NCBI RefSeq assembly: GCF_018812025.1
Contig: NC_063061.1
Coordinates: forward strand, 38,209,366 to 38,273,365
Direction of reading: 5' to 3'
Length of the DNA: 64,000 bases
DNA from: Megalobrama amblycephala
Taxonomy: Eukaryota > Chordata > Actinopteri > Cypriniformes > Xenocyprididae
A model generated the notes under the pieces. That model worked only from the letters and a program-made list of their open reading frames with translations. It did not search any database and had not been told where the DNA came from. Made by a program: the position numbers and the translations under genes. This document shows, one piece after another, positions 1 through 12,135 of this stretch (position 1 is its first letter; every line of letters begins with the position of its first letter).

Positions 1-327
1 TGTCGTGCTAAGTAACGTTAATAATCTCATTGCGTTTTTTTTTTTTCGATAATCTGCTTCTCTCAGATGTACGTCGATTTATTTTTACGAATTTTTATCG
101 TATTTCTAAATGACAATCATTCGCCTGTGTCTATTAAACCTTTGACAAAATTGACAGCGGAACATTAAAATCTGCATTGGCACTGCCGCTTATCCAGAGA
201 GATATCCTTTTCAACCGCACAATATCGTTATTTCTGTGTTACAAAATATTCTTATTATCACAGAAGTACTTGGATAAAAGTTTATAGTTCGGATATATAA
301 ACACTGATGTCTACGGTAGTGATCAAA
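1..327. other. No feature seen
   Basis: AT-rich sequence with no convincing frame, repeat end or RNA gene. Confidence 0.5.
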
Positions 328-720
328 ATAGAGCAAATCACCTTTTGAAAGTAACTTGGCGCTTCAAATAACGATTGTATCAGTTACATCGTTACACCAG
401 TAGGTGGCGACAAGTGACTTAAAAAAATTGTTTTCATTGAATCATTCATTCAAGAGATTCGTTCAAAAACACTGATTCATCCAGTAATGAAACAAGTGAA
501 GTCTTTATGAGTGAGTCATTGAATAATTTGCATTCATAGATTCACATAGATTAATTAAACTTTTTAAATAGACTGCAATTAACATTTTGTCAGAACCTCT
601 TGTAAATTACATGTTATTTTGTTTAGTTGTCTGTTCAGAATCGTGGGAGATTCATGATCTCTGTTTGAAAAAAAAAAACTGTGATTCTCAATTCATCCAG
701 AATCTTGCAGCTCTGTTTAA
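328..720 (-). mobile_element. Dispersed DNA element, single-unit copy, inverted relative to 39655-42273
   Basis: Its reverse complement matches both ends of the 39655-42273 element: the left end with the lead 'caaacagagatcatga' and the right end with 'cacttgtcgccacctactgg' and 'aaaggtgatttgct'. Between them lies one copy of the 77-82 bp unit (about 437-525). No coding capacity. Confidence 0.75.
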
Positions 721-1329
721 CTCTGGATATTTTTGTCCATTAATGTTTAATTGAGCATTTTACAGTATATTTCAGGACACTTGGATGTTGTTTAAGGTTA
801 GTTTGCTCCGTGTCATTCCCCACACACAGTGCAGAATGAGTCAAGCGGCGTGTGAAAATGTTCCAAACCAGAAAAATTTGATTTTTACAGAGAAGTTCCC
901 ATGTGTGATGCATGCCACCTGAACAGAAGGGAGCTTGATGCTTGTATATTACTAACAAAACCTCTTATTGAGCGTGTTGCACTGTTGTTATTGATCTTCT
1001 GAAGGGTGTATAATAGACACAACGCGAGTGTCAAACGCTTATTGATTTCAGTCACTTCAGAGCTGTGGAAATAGAGCGCTGCAGTATAAAACTTCTGTAA
1101 AACAGATATTCGTCTGCACTGCTGCCTTCATGCTTAAACTCCGTTATTGATAAGATGATAAAGCCGGCGATCATTCATAGAGAAGAAAAGAAATGAACAT
1201 GGAGGAGGCTGAGGACTCTAATTAGGAGCGTCATCTATCACTGATCCATTAGTGTTTTTTAAAATCTCATTAGAGAACTACTGATGAAAGTCTGAGTAAT
1301 GTTTGACTTTGCCAAACTCACCACTCACA
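721..1329. other. Apparently unique non-coding DNA
   Basis: No repeat or coding frame recognised. 1150-1260 (gaggctgaggactctaatta and around) looks unique and could be conserved non-coding sequence; this is a guess from composition. Confidence 0.3.
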
Positions 1330-3060
1330 TGCTGGGGCCAGTTGCTAGGGTGTTGCTATATGGTTACTATGGTTTCTGTTTGTTTTTAGGGTGCGATTAT
1401 GCAGTTGCTAGGATGTGTGTGGTTGTCAGGGTGGTTGCTATACAGTTACTGGTTGTTTTTAGCATGCTGTTATGCAAAGGGTGTTGTGGTTGGTTGCCAG
1501 GGCATTGCTATATGGTTACTATGGTTTCTGTTTGTTTTTAGGGTGCGATTATGCAGTTGCTAGGATGTGTGTGGTTGTCAGGGTGTTGCTATACAGTTAC
1601 TTGTTATTTCAAGTGTGCTGTTATTTGTTCCCATGGCATTGCTATGTTGTTTTAGCATGCTGTTAAGCAAAGTGTGTTGTGGTTGGTTGCCAGGGCATTG
1701 CTATATGGTTACTATGGTTTCTGTTTGTTTTTAGGGTGCGATTATGGAGTTGCTAGGATGTGTGTGGTTGTCAGGGTGTTGCTATACAGTTACTGGTTGT
1801 TTTTAGCATGCTGTTATGCAAAGGGTGTTGTGGTTGTTTGCTAGGGCATTGCTATATTGTTACTACGGTTACTGTTTGTTTTTGTTTTATTAGGTTGTTA
1901 GGGTGTTGCTATACAGTTACTGATTGTTTTTAGCATGCTGTTATTGGTTCCCAGGGCATTGCTCTATGCTTACTGGTTGTTTTTAGCATGCTGTTATGCA
2001 AAGGGTGTTGTGGTTGGTTGCCAGGGAGTTGCTATATTGTTACTATGGTTACTGTTTGTTTTTAGGGTGCTGTTATGGAGTTGCTAGGGTGTTGTGTGTG
2101 GTTGTCAGGGTGTTGCTATACAGTTACTGGTTATTTTTAGTGTGCTGTTATTGGTTCCCAGGGCATTTCTATGTTGTTTTTAGCATGCTGTTAAGTAAAG
2201 TGTGTTGTGGTTGGTTGCCAGGGAGTTGCTATATTGTTACTATGGTTACTGTTTGTTTTTAGGGTTCTGTTATGCAGTTTTTAGAGTGTTGTGTGTGCCA
2301 GGGCATAGCTTTATGGTTACTGGTTGTTTTTGGTGCTGTTTTTTAGGGTGTTGTGTGTGGTTGCATGCTGTTACTAGTTAAAGTGTGTTGTGGTTGGTTG
2401 CCAGGGAGTTGCTATATTGTTACTAGGGTGTTGTGTGTGGTTAGGGTGTTGGTTATGGTTGCTGTTTGTTTTTAGGGTTCTGTTATGCAGTTGCTAGGGT
2501 TTTGTGTGTGTGCCAGGGCATAGCTTTATGATTACTATGGGTACTGGTTGTTTTTTAGGGTGCTGTTATGAAGTTGCTAGGGTGTTGTGTGTCGTTGCCA
2601 GGGTGTTGCTATATTGTTACTATGGTTACTGTTTGTTTTTAGGGTTCTGTTATGCGGTTGCTAGGGTGTTGTGTGTGCCAGGGCATAGCTATATGGTTAC
2701 CATGGGTACTGGTTGTTTTTAGCCTGCTGTCATGTAAAGGGTGTTGTGGGTGGTTGCCAGGGCGTTGTTATCTGGTTACTATGGTTATTTGTTGTATTTA
2801 TTGAGCTGTTACAGTGTTACTACGGTTTTTTGGCCAGTTTCCAGAGCATTGCTGTATGATTACTGTGGTTACTGGTTGTTTTTGGCTTGTTGTTAAGCAG
2901 TTGCTAGGGTGGTGTGGGCAGTTGCCAGGGTGTTGCTATAAAGTTACTGTGGTTACTTGTTTGTTGCGTGCTGCCCTGCAGTTGCTAGGGTGTTTTGGCC
3001 GTTTTCCAGGGTGTTGCCATACAATTACTGTTACTCGTTTTTAGTGTGCTGTTATGTGGT
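1330..3060 (+). repeat. Degenerate tandem array of GTTGCTAGGGTGTTG-like units
   Basis: About 1.7 kb of G/T-rich units mixing ttgctatatggttactatgg, tgtttgtttttagggtgc and gttgctagggtgttgtgtgt, with irregular longer periods of about 150-190 bp. It is open on the + strand in short Cys/Val/Leu-rich frames only because of composition; these are not genes. Similar repeats are common in cyprinid genomes. Confidence 0.85.
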
Positions 3061-3818
3061 TGCAATGTGTTCACTGTCTTGGTGTCTTCAACAATGTCTT
3101 GGTCTAGTCAATTCAGTGGCTAAAATCAAATGCTGCCCAAATTGTTTTCTTATTGATCATCATCACCTGTCCCATTCCTGAAGTGAATGCCTTTTCATGC
3201 AGAGTTTAAGGATGTCAGCTGTTGCCCATATTAAACTTGTTTTATGTTTATTTTTAGTTCAGCGACTCAGGATCATCAGAGTTTGTTTGAAATCCAGGAA
3301 GTGTTTCAAAGCCGTTTCTCTTTATTAGTTTTTGATGTGCCGTGTTGTATATCATGACAGAAATCATCCGGTGTTGAATGTGAATCAGCTGTCAGAGCGA
3401 CTGTTTAATTAGGAAAGCACACGGTAATTCTCACCGCAGTAAATCCTGTGGTCCGCTGCCTTTTATCATACAAATGAGTCAATAAAAACATTCTGCTGTA
3501 AAATTGAGGAATCAGTAAGTTGTTAGCAGTTGAATGAATGATGTGTTAATTAATTTGGACAGAATTTTATTATTAAATTTTTTTTTGTGGATGATGTTTG
3601 GCTGTGTTTTTTTACATTTTGAGATGGAATAATATGAATCATCTTATTGCATTCATCATAATGTTGAACATGATTTCAACTCCAGCATGAATTGCATTTA
3701 CAGTAATGCAGTAGTAACGTGAGACTAGTAAAATCACTTACATGCAATATTTTAACTACTGTCATGACCATTTCTGGTTAACTCCAGGGTTAAACAAAAA
3801 CCATAAAAAACATTTTTG
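3061..3818. other. Non-coding, no clear feature
   Basis: Unique-looking AT-rich DNA, turning into an A-rich dispersed repeat near 3730. Confidence 0.4.
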
Positions 3819-4590
3819 TTATTTGAAATAAACATGAACTGAAACAAAAGTTATGCAGCGTTCGGGATCAGTTGCAGAGAGCATTACAATAGTCCTGTCT
3901 GGATGGACCAAGAGCTTGGACGAAGAGTTGTGTAGCATGCTCCGATAGGAAGGGCCTGATCTAATGTTGTATAAGGCGAATCTGCAGGACTGGGGAGTTC
4001 TAGCAATACAGTCTGTGAAGTTTAAATGATCATCAATCACAATTCCAAGGTTCCTGGCTGTCCTGGAAGGAGTTATGATTGATGAACCTAGCTGAATGGA
4101 GAAGTTGTGATGAACTGTTGGATTGGCTGAGACCACAAGCAGTTCCGTGTTTGCAAGATTGAGTTGAAGGTGGTGGTCCTTCATCCAGGTAGAAATATCT
4201 GTCAGGCAGGCTGAGATGTGAGCAGTGATCATCTGGCTGGAATGAGAAGTAGAGTTAAGTGTCATCAGCATAGCAGTGATAGGAAAAACCATGTTCCTGA
4301 ATGACAGAGTCTAGTGATGACATGTAGATGGAGAACAGAAGTGGTCCAAGCACCGAGCCCTGAGGTACTCCAGTAATAAGATGATGCAACTTGGACACCT
4401 CACCTCTCCAAGATACCTCTCAGGTAGGTCCTTCAGGGTAAGACTTGAACAACTAGAGTGCGGTTCCTGAGATGCCCTTCGTCTTGAGGGTTGGCAGGAG
4501 GTTTTGGTGGTTAACTGTGTCAAAAGCAGCAGACAGAGTACTGAGGATTTGGAAGCTGCTCTTGCCAGTCTCAGGGCTTTATTGGTTTTT
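3819..4590 (-). pseudogene. LINE reverse-transcriptase fragment, decayed
   Basis: The - strand encodes a recognisable fish non-LTR reverse transcriptase in broken frames: DTVNHQ (near 4520), [11 protein letters not shown] (near 4350), catalytic YADD at 4261-4272, then HHLQLNLANTELLV and RNLGIVIDDHLNF. There is an in-frame stop just after the YADD motif, plus frameshifts, and the endonuclease domain is missing. Probably an L2/CR1-clade element; it is dead on arrival. Confidence 0.88.
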
Positions 4591-7012
4591 GTTTTATTTA
4601 TGAAGAAGTTCGAGTTGAAGGAGGGGAGGGGGAGACAAAGAAGAGAGGAAGAGGTTTTGAGAAGCATGCAAGAGTCAGAAGAATTGTTCATTTTGTTGTG
4701 GCAGTATGTTGTTTCAGCAGTGGAGGCATTTGCAGAGAAGGAAGAAAACTAAGGTCAGTGGGAGCTTTGCATGTGCGCCACTTCCTCTCTGTAGCACTGA
4801 TGAACTTTATAGATCAAATATTGCTTTTTAATGCAATCATTTGAGCATCTTTAAACCTGGTAAAAGTGTGAGGCGGGCAGTTAAAGAAAGAGAGAAGAAA
4901 GATACTCAATAAGAACTTGTGCATCTTCTCCCTCCTCTGCTGCCCAGCATGTCTCTTTGCTCGCTGGGTAATTATCTCAGGTCTGCCTGCTGCGCCCACT
5001 GCAGGGGTCAGAGGTCACAGGGCTCACCAGCTGCTGAGGAAGAGCCACCCCGCTGGGCGCATTACCTGCACGCCAGGAACCCCAAACACCCCGGAGGCTC
5101 AGAATAGACACGCTGATCTTGTGGGCTGTTGTTATGGCAGAGAAGAAATCTAGTCATATGTAGATTAATTTACTAGATTTCTGATTCAGTGTTTATTACT
5201 TTTACTGTTGATTTTGCTGTTAGTGTTGTGATGAAACCTCTAACACCAAGTATTTAAAGTTTGCATGTGTGCATCGTCCTACAGCGGAGTTAAGGCTGCT
5301 CTGTGCCTGCTCAAAATTCAGTGTAAAGGCACAATGCAAGACTAAGTTATGCTGGCTCTGACCCTCCTCAGTCCCTCGTATCAAAGTGTACAGTTGTAAT
5401 TGCTGTGCAAATGCATTTATTAATTCCCCTTCTGAGCAGTACTAAACAGTATGTGTGAACGCACCTAAATGCCACTTCAGAAGCGCTTCTGTGCCACCTT
5501 TGTAGTGTAAATTTGGCAGCTTAAGTGATCAGGCTGAAAATCATCACGCAGACCCAGGGCTCGACAGTGTGAGCGTTTCACTCGCATTTGCAACTAAAAA
5601 GAGATGTGTGCAAACTGTAAAATGTAGGAGCATGTGTGCCAATAAAAACATCCCTTTGGATTCTTATAAAGACTAAAAATTTGTATAAAATTTAAGGTGA
5701 TAAAGAGTGGCGCAGCAGTAGTGAGTAAGGCTCGCACTCCATTTTCCCATCACATATCACATCAGAAAGGCATTTATTTTCAATAAAAATGAAAATAATG
5801 TTCTAAAAGTGTAAATAAACTGCCTAAAGAGTGTTTAATAATATTAAAAGTGTTTATTGGGTAGGGTTAGGGGAAGGGTTTTTATTCTCCCAATAAGGCA
5901 GCATCCATTTAATAATTTTAATAAATATAATAATTTACACTCTATGATTTTATTACATCCTGTTAATGTACAAAAATACTGAGGTGCAAATAGTATCTCC
6001 CAATATAAAGTAGATAGCATTTAATTACTGTTTACACTTATTGCAAAGAACTGATAATTTCACTAGTGTAAATAACATCTAATTGCTATGAGCAGCCAGC
6101 AATAGTAAAGCATAGACATTTCAAAATAAGAGTCCCGTTGTGTTTCGGGCTTGTTGTGCATTATGCTTAAAATTTTTAGACATATCGATTTTTAGTATCG
6201 GCCAAGTTTATATATAGTTTATTCAATTTAAAGTAAGCTCATAAATAATTACATAAAAAATCACGTGCTCCTTGGAGAAAAAAGTAAGTGCCAAGCCCTG
6301 AGACTTTAGCATGGACAAGCACACTTTTTCTGAGCTGTCTGTATTTTGTAATTGGATCAGAAGGAGTTTGTGATGCAAAAATGCACCTGTTTTTGAGCTC
6401 AACTTTCCTTTAATGAATGCAAAAAGGTGTTCCATGTCATCCAAACCAAGTTTCCCCCAAAACCACTGAGAATATTTAGAATAGCAAGCCATAAAATGAC
6501 TGTGACCGTTTACGTTCGATGGCAAAGTAAAGCAGTATTTGGCTTTACATTCTTGCTGTAATTGTTTTGCATGCTGCCAAGAACCTGAACGCGCTAATAG
6601 ATGCTCTACGGTGACTGTAAAAGATTGAAGGCCTCGGGGAGATGTTGTCTTTCACGTCCTAACGCTCATAAACATGCACCTCCAAGGACCTCGGCCATCT
6701 CTTATGTATTAATCTTCTGATTAATTATTCATGATGTTGCACTTATTAAAGTCCAACCTGTCAGTTTTATCATTTAAGTTATGTTAGCGTAATCATTTTA
6801 AATCATTTGTGATGGCGTTCGCGCTGAGGTTTGGCGTCTCGGTGTCTGAAATATAGCGTCTGGGATTTTTCTTCTCCTTAAGGGTGTGTGGACACGCGAG
6901 GGCTAATTGGGCAGCCTAAATAATTAATGCGGCTGAAGACGTTAAGAAATGCCAGAGAGCTTGTGAAGGAGCCGCAGTCTGTGTTGACTTGCGGTCTCTA
7001 ATGGCCCTGCTC

Positions 7013-7019
<7 letters not shown>

Positions 7020-7053
<34 letters not shown>
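7020..7053 (+). repeat. (GT)n microsatellite
   Basis: About 16 GT units. Further (GT)/(CA) arrays outside exons lie at 18368-18399, 19706-19739, 31909-31940, 39621-39648 and 46890-46920. Confidence 0.97.
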
Positions 7054-8321
7054 GGCTTGAAACAAGCCCAGATTTACAGTCTTCTGCTGAATGCACAATT
7101 CTAGCTTGCTACACCCCAATATTGCATACTTGTACTGCACACCTTTTGAAAGCTCTCCATGCTTTTTGAGTGTTGTGACTTGACCAGCCATAGAACTCTG
7201 TTGCATGCTGCTTTCATTTGCATGTGGGCATTTGCATCTGTCGGAATTCATCGCTTCAAAACATATTTACTTTGAGGCTCATTGTGTGAAAAAAATCAAG
7301 GGAGCACTGTCTCAAACACCTCTGACATAGCACAGGATTGTGGGTAATATTTGCATGCACGGAAGTACACAGTCAACTCTTTTCATAATGCATCTTTACA
7401 GAAATTGTTGTTGTTTGGAACAACAATACAAATTAAATAGACTGCTTTATTTTTTTCAGGTAGGTCTAAACTGAATAAAGAAACAAAGTAATGAAATTTA
7501 AAATAACATTGGATAATATTCATTGTAAAAATTAAAGATAGATTAATCAATTAAAGGTAAGTTAATCACTCAAGAGCATTAAGAGATTTTCTCTTTGTCT
7601 TTTGATTAACATTAACAACATAGAGAGTGGCACATTTATTCGGCCATTTATGTCACTTTAAGACATGATGCACACATGGATCTATAATACTGTTACTTCC
7701 TTAGCTGTTTACGAATGTGTTTATGTTAATACTCACCAAGATGGGCATTGTGTCATTATTTTTAAGTGTATTTGAGCATTAATAAGCCACGAAAAAGAGG
7801 CACTTGTATGTCAGAGGCGACTTTATTATGTGTGTGCTCTTCGGATGTGAGCGTGAAATCTTTTGTGGTAACACTTTACAATAAGGTCTCATTTGTTAAC
7901 TAACTAACATGAACTAATATTATCGTACCGTGAGATTTTGATATTGTTACATCCCTAGTGTCGCTTCTTTTAATGAAGATGATTGTGTGTTGAGCTTCAG
8001 GATGCGATTGCAACTTTCAGTTTTATTTGCGGCAGTTTGCTTAGGGACTTGCTGAATAGATCTGTGGTGGGCAATATCTGTGGTGATTGTGTGTTACAGT
8101 AGCACTGTCATATCTGGCTGGCTACCAAGAGCCTGTGTAACACTCTTGCACGTTTATTTTTTTCTTTTACCATTTTGGAAGGAGTAAAATTTACATGTGA
8201 GGCTTCAACAACCAGATGCATTTACACTTGTCTAGTTAGTTTTGTCTGGAATGCTTCTCAAACCACCTCCTGAAGTGTGAAGTATTTAAATCTGAGGTGA
8301 CCAGGTGTAAACAGTCAGAAG

Positions 8322-8395
8322 AAAAGGGTTCTATATAGAATCTAAAATGGTTCCATCAGGCGCTTCATATATAGAACCTTTTAGGGGTTCCATCA
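8322..8395 (+). repeat. Short inverted GGTTCTATATAGAACC-like element
   Basis: Contains gggttctatatagaatc and atatatagaacctttta, resembling the core of the 70-bp minisatellite unit located 1.1 kb downstream. It may be a relative of the array's founder; similarity is short. Confidence 0.35.
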
Positions 8396-8507
8396 TCATT
8401 TTATGGATTTAGTTTTAATTCATTTTTAATTTTAATTAAATGTTATGAAAGTAGAAAAATTTTAAATAACCTGTTAAACATGAATTAAGTAAATATTATG
8501 CAATCAT

Positions 8508-9463
8508 TTAAAGGTGCCCTAGATTCAAAAATTGAATTTATCTTGGCATAGTTGAATAACAAGAGTTCAGTACATGGAAATGACATACAGTGAGTCTCAA
8601 ACTCCATTGTTTCCTCCTTCTTATATAAATCTCATTTGTTTAAAAGACCTCCGAGGAACAGGTGAATCTCTACATGACACAGGCTGTTACGTAACAGTCG
8701 GGATCATTAATATGTACGCCCCCAATATTTGCATATGCCAGCTCATGTTCAAGGCCTTAGACAAGGGCAGCCAGTATCGTCTGGATCTGTGCACAGCTGA
8801 ATCATCAGACTAGGTAAGCAAGCAAGAACAACAGTGAAAAATGGCAGATGGAGCAATAATAACTGACATGATCCATGATATCATGATATTTTTAGTGATA
8901 TTTGTAAATTGTCTTTCTAAATGTTTTGTTAGCATGTTGCTAATGTACTGTTAAATGTGGTTAAAGTTACCATCGTTTCTTACTGTATTCATGGAGACAA
9001 GACTGTCATTATTTTCATTTTTTAAACACTTGCAGTCTGTATAATTCATAAACACAACTTCATTCTTTATAAATCTCTCAAACAGTGTCTAATGTTAGCT
9101 TTAGCCACAGAGCACTATCAAACTCATTCAGAATCAAATGTAAACATCCAAATAAATACTATACTTACGCGATTAGACATGCTGCATGACGAACACTTTG
9201 TAAAGATCTATTTTGAGGGTTATATTAGCTGTGTGAACTTTGTTTATGGTGTTTAAGGCAAGCGTGAGCTCTTGGGGCATGGAGCACGAGATTTAAAGGG
9301 GTCGCGTACCCTGAATCGGTGCATTTATAATGATAGGCAGTTAAAAAAATTAATAAAAAAAAAAACTATGGGGTATTTTGAGCTGAAACTTCACAGACAC
9401 ATTCAGGGGACACTTAAGACTTATATTACATCTTTTGAAAACATGTTCTTCGGCACCTTTTAA
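8508..9463. mobile_element. Non-autonomous piggyBac-like MITE, TTAA-flanked
   Basis: TTAA at 8508-8511 and 9460-9463 flank inverted ends TTAAAGGTGCC and GGCACCTTTTAA. About 956 bp, no transposase. The TTAA target duplication and the size fit cyprinid piggyBac-derived MITEs. Confidence 0.7.
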
Positions 9464-9488
9464 GACATTTCTCCTTGTGCAGAACATT

Positions 9489-12135
9489 TGTGGGTTCTTT
9501 AACATTGAGTCAAAAACCCTAGAGTTTTGTGTAGAACCTCGTTGAACTTAAAGGGCTTAAAGGGTTCTTTAAAATAGAGTTGAGAACCCTAGAGTTCTGT
9601 ATAGAACTAGATTGAACCTTTTTGGCATAAAGAGTTCTTTAAAATTGAGTCTAGAACCCTAGAGTTCAATATAGAACCAGATTGAACCTTTTTGGCATGA
9701 AGAGTTCTTTAAAATTGAGTCGAGAACCCTAGAGTTCAATATAGAACCAGATTGAACCTTTTTGGCATAAAGAGTTCTTTAAAATTGAGTCGAGAACCCT
9801 AAAGTTCTGTATAGAACCACACTGAACCTTTTTGGCATAAAGAGTTCTTTAAAATTGAGTCTAGAACCCTAGAGTTCAATATAGAACCAGATTGAACCTT
9901 TTTGGCATAAAGAGTTCTTTAAAATTGAGTCTAGAACCCTAGAGTTCAATATAGAACCAGATTGAACCTTTTTGGCATAAAGAGTTCTTTAAAATTGAGT
10001 CGAGAACCCTAAAGTTCTGTATAGAACCACACTGAACCTTTTTGGCATAAAGAGTTCTTTAAAATTGAGTCTAGAACCCTAGAGTTCAATATAGAACCAG
10101 ATTGAACCTTTTTGGCATAAAGAGTTCTTTAAAATTGAGTCTAGAACCCTAGAGTTCAATATAGAACCAGATTGAACCTTTTTGGCATAAAGAGTTCTTT
10201 AAAATTGATTCTAGAACCCTAGAGTTCTGTATAGAACCAGATTGAACCTTTTTGGCATAAAGAGTTCTTTAAAATTGAGTCTAGAACCCTAGAGTTCAAT
10301 ATAGAACCAGATTGAACCTTTTTGGCATAAAGAGTTCTTTAAAATTGATTCTAGAACCCTAGAGTTCTGTATAGAACCAGATTGAACCTTTTTGGCATAA
10401 AGAGTTCTTTAAAATTGAGTTGAGAACCTTAGAGTTCAATATAGAACCACACTGAACCTTTTTGGCATAAAGAGTTCTTTAAAATTGAGTCTAGAACCCT
10501 AGAGTTCAATATAGAACCAGATTGAACCTTTTTGGCATAAAGAGTTCTTTAAAATTGAGTCGAGAACCCTAAAGTTCTGTATAGAACCACACTGAACCTT
10601 TTTGGCATAAAGAGTTCTTTAAAATTGAGTCGAGAACCCTAGAGTTCAATATAGAACCACACTGAAGATTTTTGACATTAAGAGTTCTTTAAAATTGAGT
10701 CAAGAACCCTAAAGTTCAATATAGAACCAGATTGAACCTTTTTGGCATAAAGAGTTCTTTAAAATTGAGTCAAGAACCCTAAAGTTCAATATAGAACCAG
10801 ATTGAACCTTTTTGGCATAAAGAGTTCTTTAAAATTGAGTCTAGAACCCTAGAGTTCAATATAGAACCAGATTGAACCTTTTTGGCATAAAGAGTTCTTT
10901 AAAATTGAGTCTAGAACCCTAGAGTTCAATATAGAACCAGATTGAACCTTTTTGGCATGAAGAGTTCTTTAAAATTGAGTCTAGAACCCTAGAGTTCTGT
11001 ATAGAACCAGATTGAACCTTTTTGGCATAAAGAGTTCTTTAAAATTGAGTCTAGAACCCTAGAGTTCAATATAGAACCAGATTGAACCTTTTTGGCATAA
11101 AGAGTTCTTTAAAATTGAGTCTAGAACCCTAGAGTTCAATATAGAACCAGATTGAACCTTTTTGGCATGAAGAGTTCTTTAAAATTGAGTCGAGAACCCT
11201 AGAGTTCAATATAGAACCAGATTGAACCTTTTTGGCATAAAGAGTTCTTTAAAATTGAGTCGAGAACCCTAAAGTTCTGTATAGAACCACACTGAACCTT
11301 TTTGGCATAAAGAGTTCTTTAAAATTGAGTCTAGAACCCTAGAGTTCAATATAGAACCAGATTGAACCTTTTTGGCATAAAGAGTTCTTTAAAATTGAGT
11401 CTAGAACCCTAGAGTTCAATATAGAACCAGATTGAACCTTTTTGGCATAAAGAGTTCTTTAAAATTGAGTTGAGAACCCTAAAGTTCTGTATAGAACCAC
11501 ACTGAACCTTTTTGGCATAAAGAGTTCTTTAAAATTGAGTCTAGAACCCTAGAGTTCAATATAGAACCAGATTGAACCTTTTTGGCATAAAGAGTTCTTT
11601 AAAATTCTAGAACCCTAGAGTTCTGTATAGAACCAGATTGAACCTTTTTGGCATAAAGAGTTCTTTAAAATTGAGTTGAGAACCTTAGAGTTCAATATAG
11701 AACCACACTGAACCTTTTTGGCATAAAGAGTTCTTTAAAATTGAGTCTAGAACCCTAGAGTTCAATATAGAACCAGATTGAACCTTTTTGGCATAAAGAG
11801 TTCTTTAAAATTCTAGAACCCTAGAGTTCTGTATAGAACCAGATTGAACCTTTTTGGCATAAAGAGTTCTTTAAAATTGAGTTGAGAACCTTAGAGTTCA
11901 ATATAGAACCACACTGAAGATTTTTGACATTAAGAGTTCTTTAAAATTGAGTCAAGAACCCTAAAGTTCAATATAGAACCAGATTGAACCTTTTTGGCAT
12001 AAAGAGTTCTTTAAAATTGAGTCGAGAACCCTAAAGTTCTGTATAGAACCACACTGAACCTTTTTGGCATAAAGAGTTCTTTAAAATTGAGTCTAGAACC
12101 CTAGAGTTCAATATAGAACCACATTGAACCTTTTT
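9489..12135 (+). repeat. 70-bp minisatellite, about 38 units
   Basis: Perfectly phased 70-bp units (agagttctttaaaattgagt, then tagaaccctagagttcaata, tagaaccagattgaaccttt, ttggcataa). The first two units are diverged, and two units near 11590 and 11800 lack 5 bp. Variant positions (ctag/cgag/ttgag/caag; caat/ctgt; agatt/acact) recur in the same order, showing higher-order duplication. No coding potential. It starts 26 bp after the MITE ending at 9463. Confidence 0.97.

Larger units (their letters stand above)
4591..8507. other. Non-coding; candidate conserved block at 6570-7010
   Basis: Mostly unclassified repeat-like sequence. 6570-7010 appears unique and has several TAAT/ATTA homeodomain-type cores (gattaattattcatgatg, gagggctaattgggcagcct, taaataattaatgcggct), so it is a candidate enhancer or conserved element. 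7640-7870 is a copy of the repeat also seen at 24230. Confidence 0.3.

Noticed and set aside
1299..3181. Cys/Val/Leu-rich open frames as membrane proteins
   Set aside because: They come from the G/T-rich tandem repeat and change frame with each unit; no start context, splice sites or family similarity.
4504..4752. + strand 82-codon frame
   Set aside because: Antisense to the reverse-transcriptase fossil; no independent support.
5708..5770. tRNA-derived SINE
   Set aside because: A short ggcgcag...gtaaggctcgcac stretch recalls a tRNA head, but no B box, body or tail could be recognised.
9630..12100. Glucocorticoid or heat-shock response elements in each 70-bp unit
   Set aside because: The agaac/gttct half-sites are spaced by 6 rather than the 3-base-gap layout of a GRE, and the nGAAn/nTTCn phasing is wrong for HSF.
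9489..12135. CRISPR-like array
   Set aside because: Units are contiguous 70-bp tandem copies with no unique spacers and no cas genes; the host is a fish.
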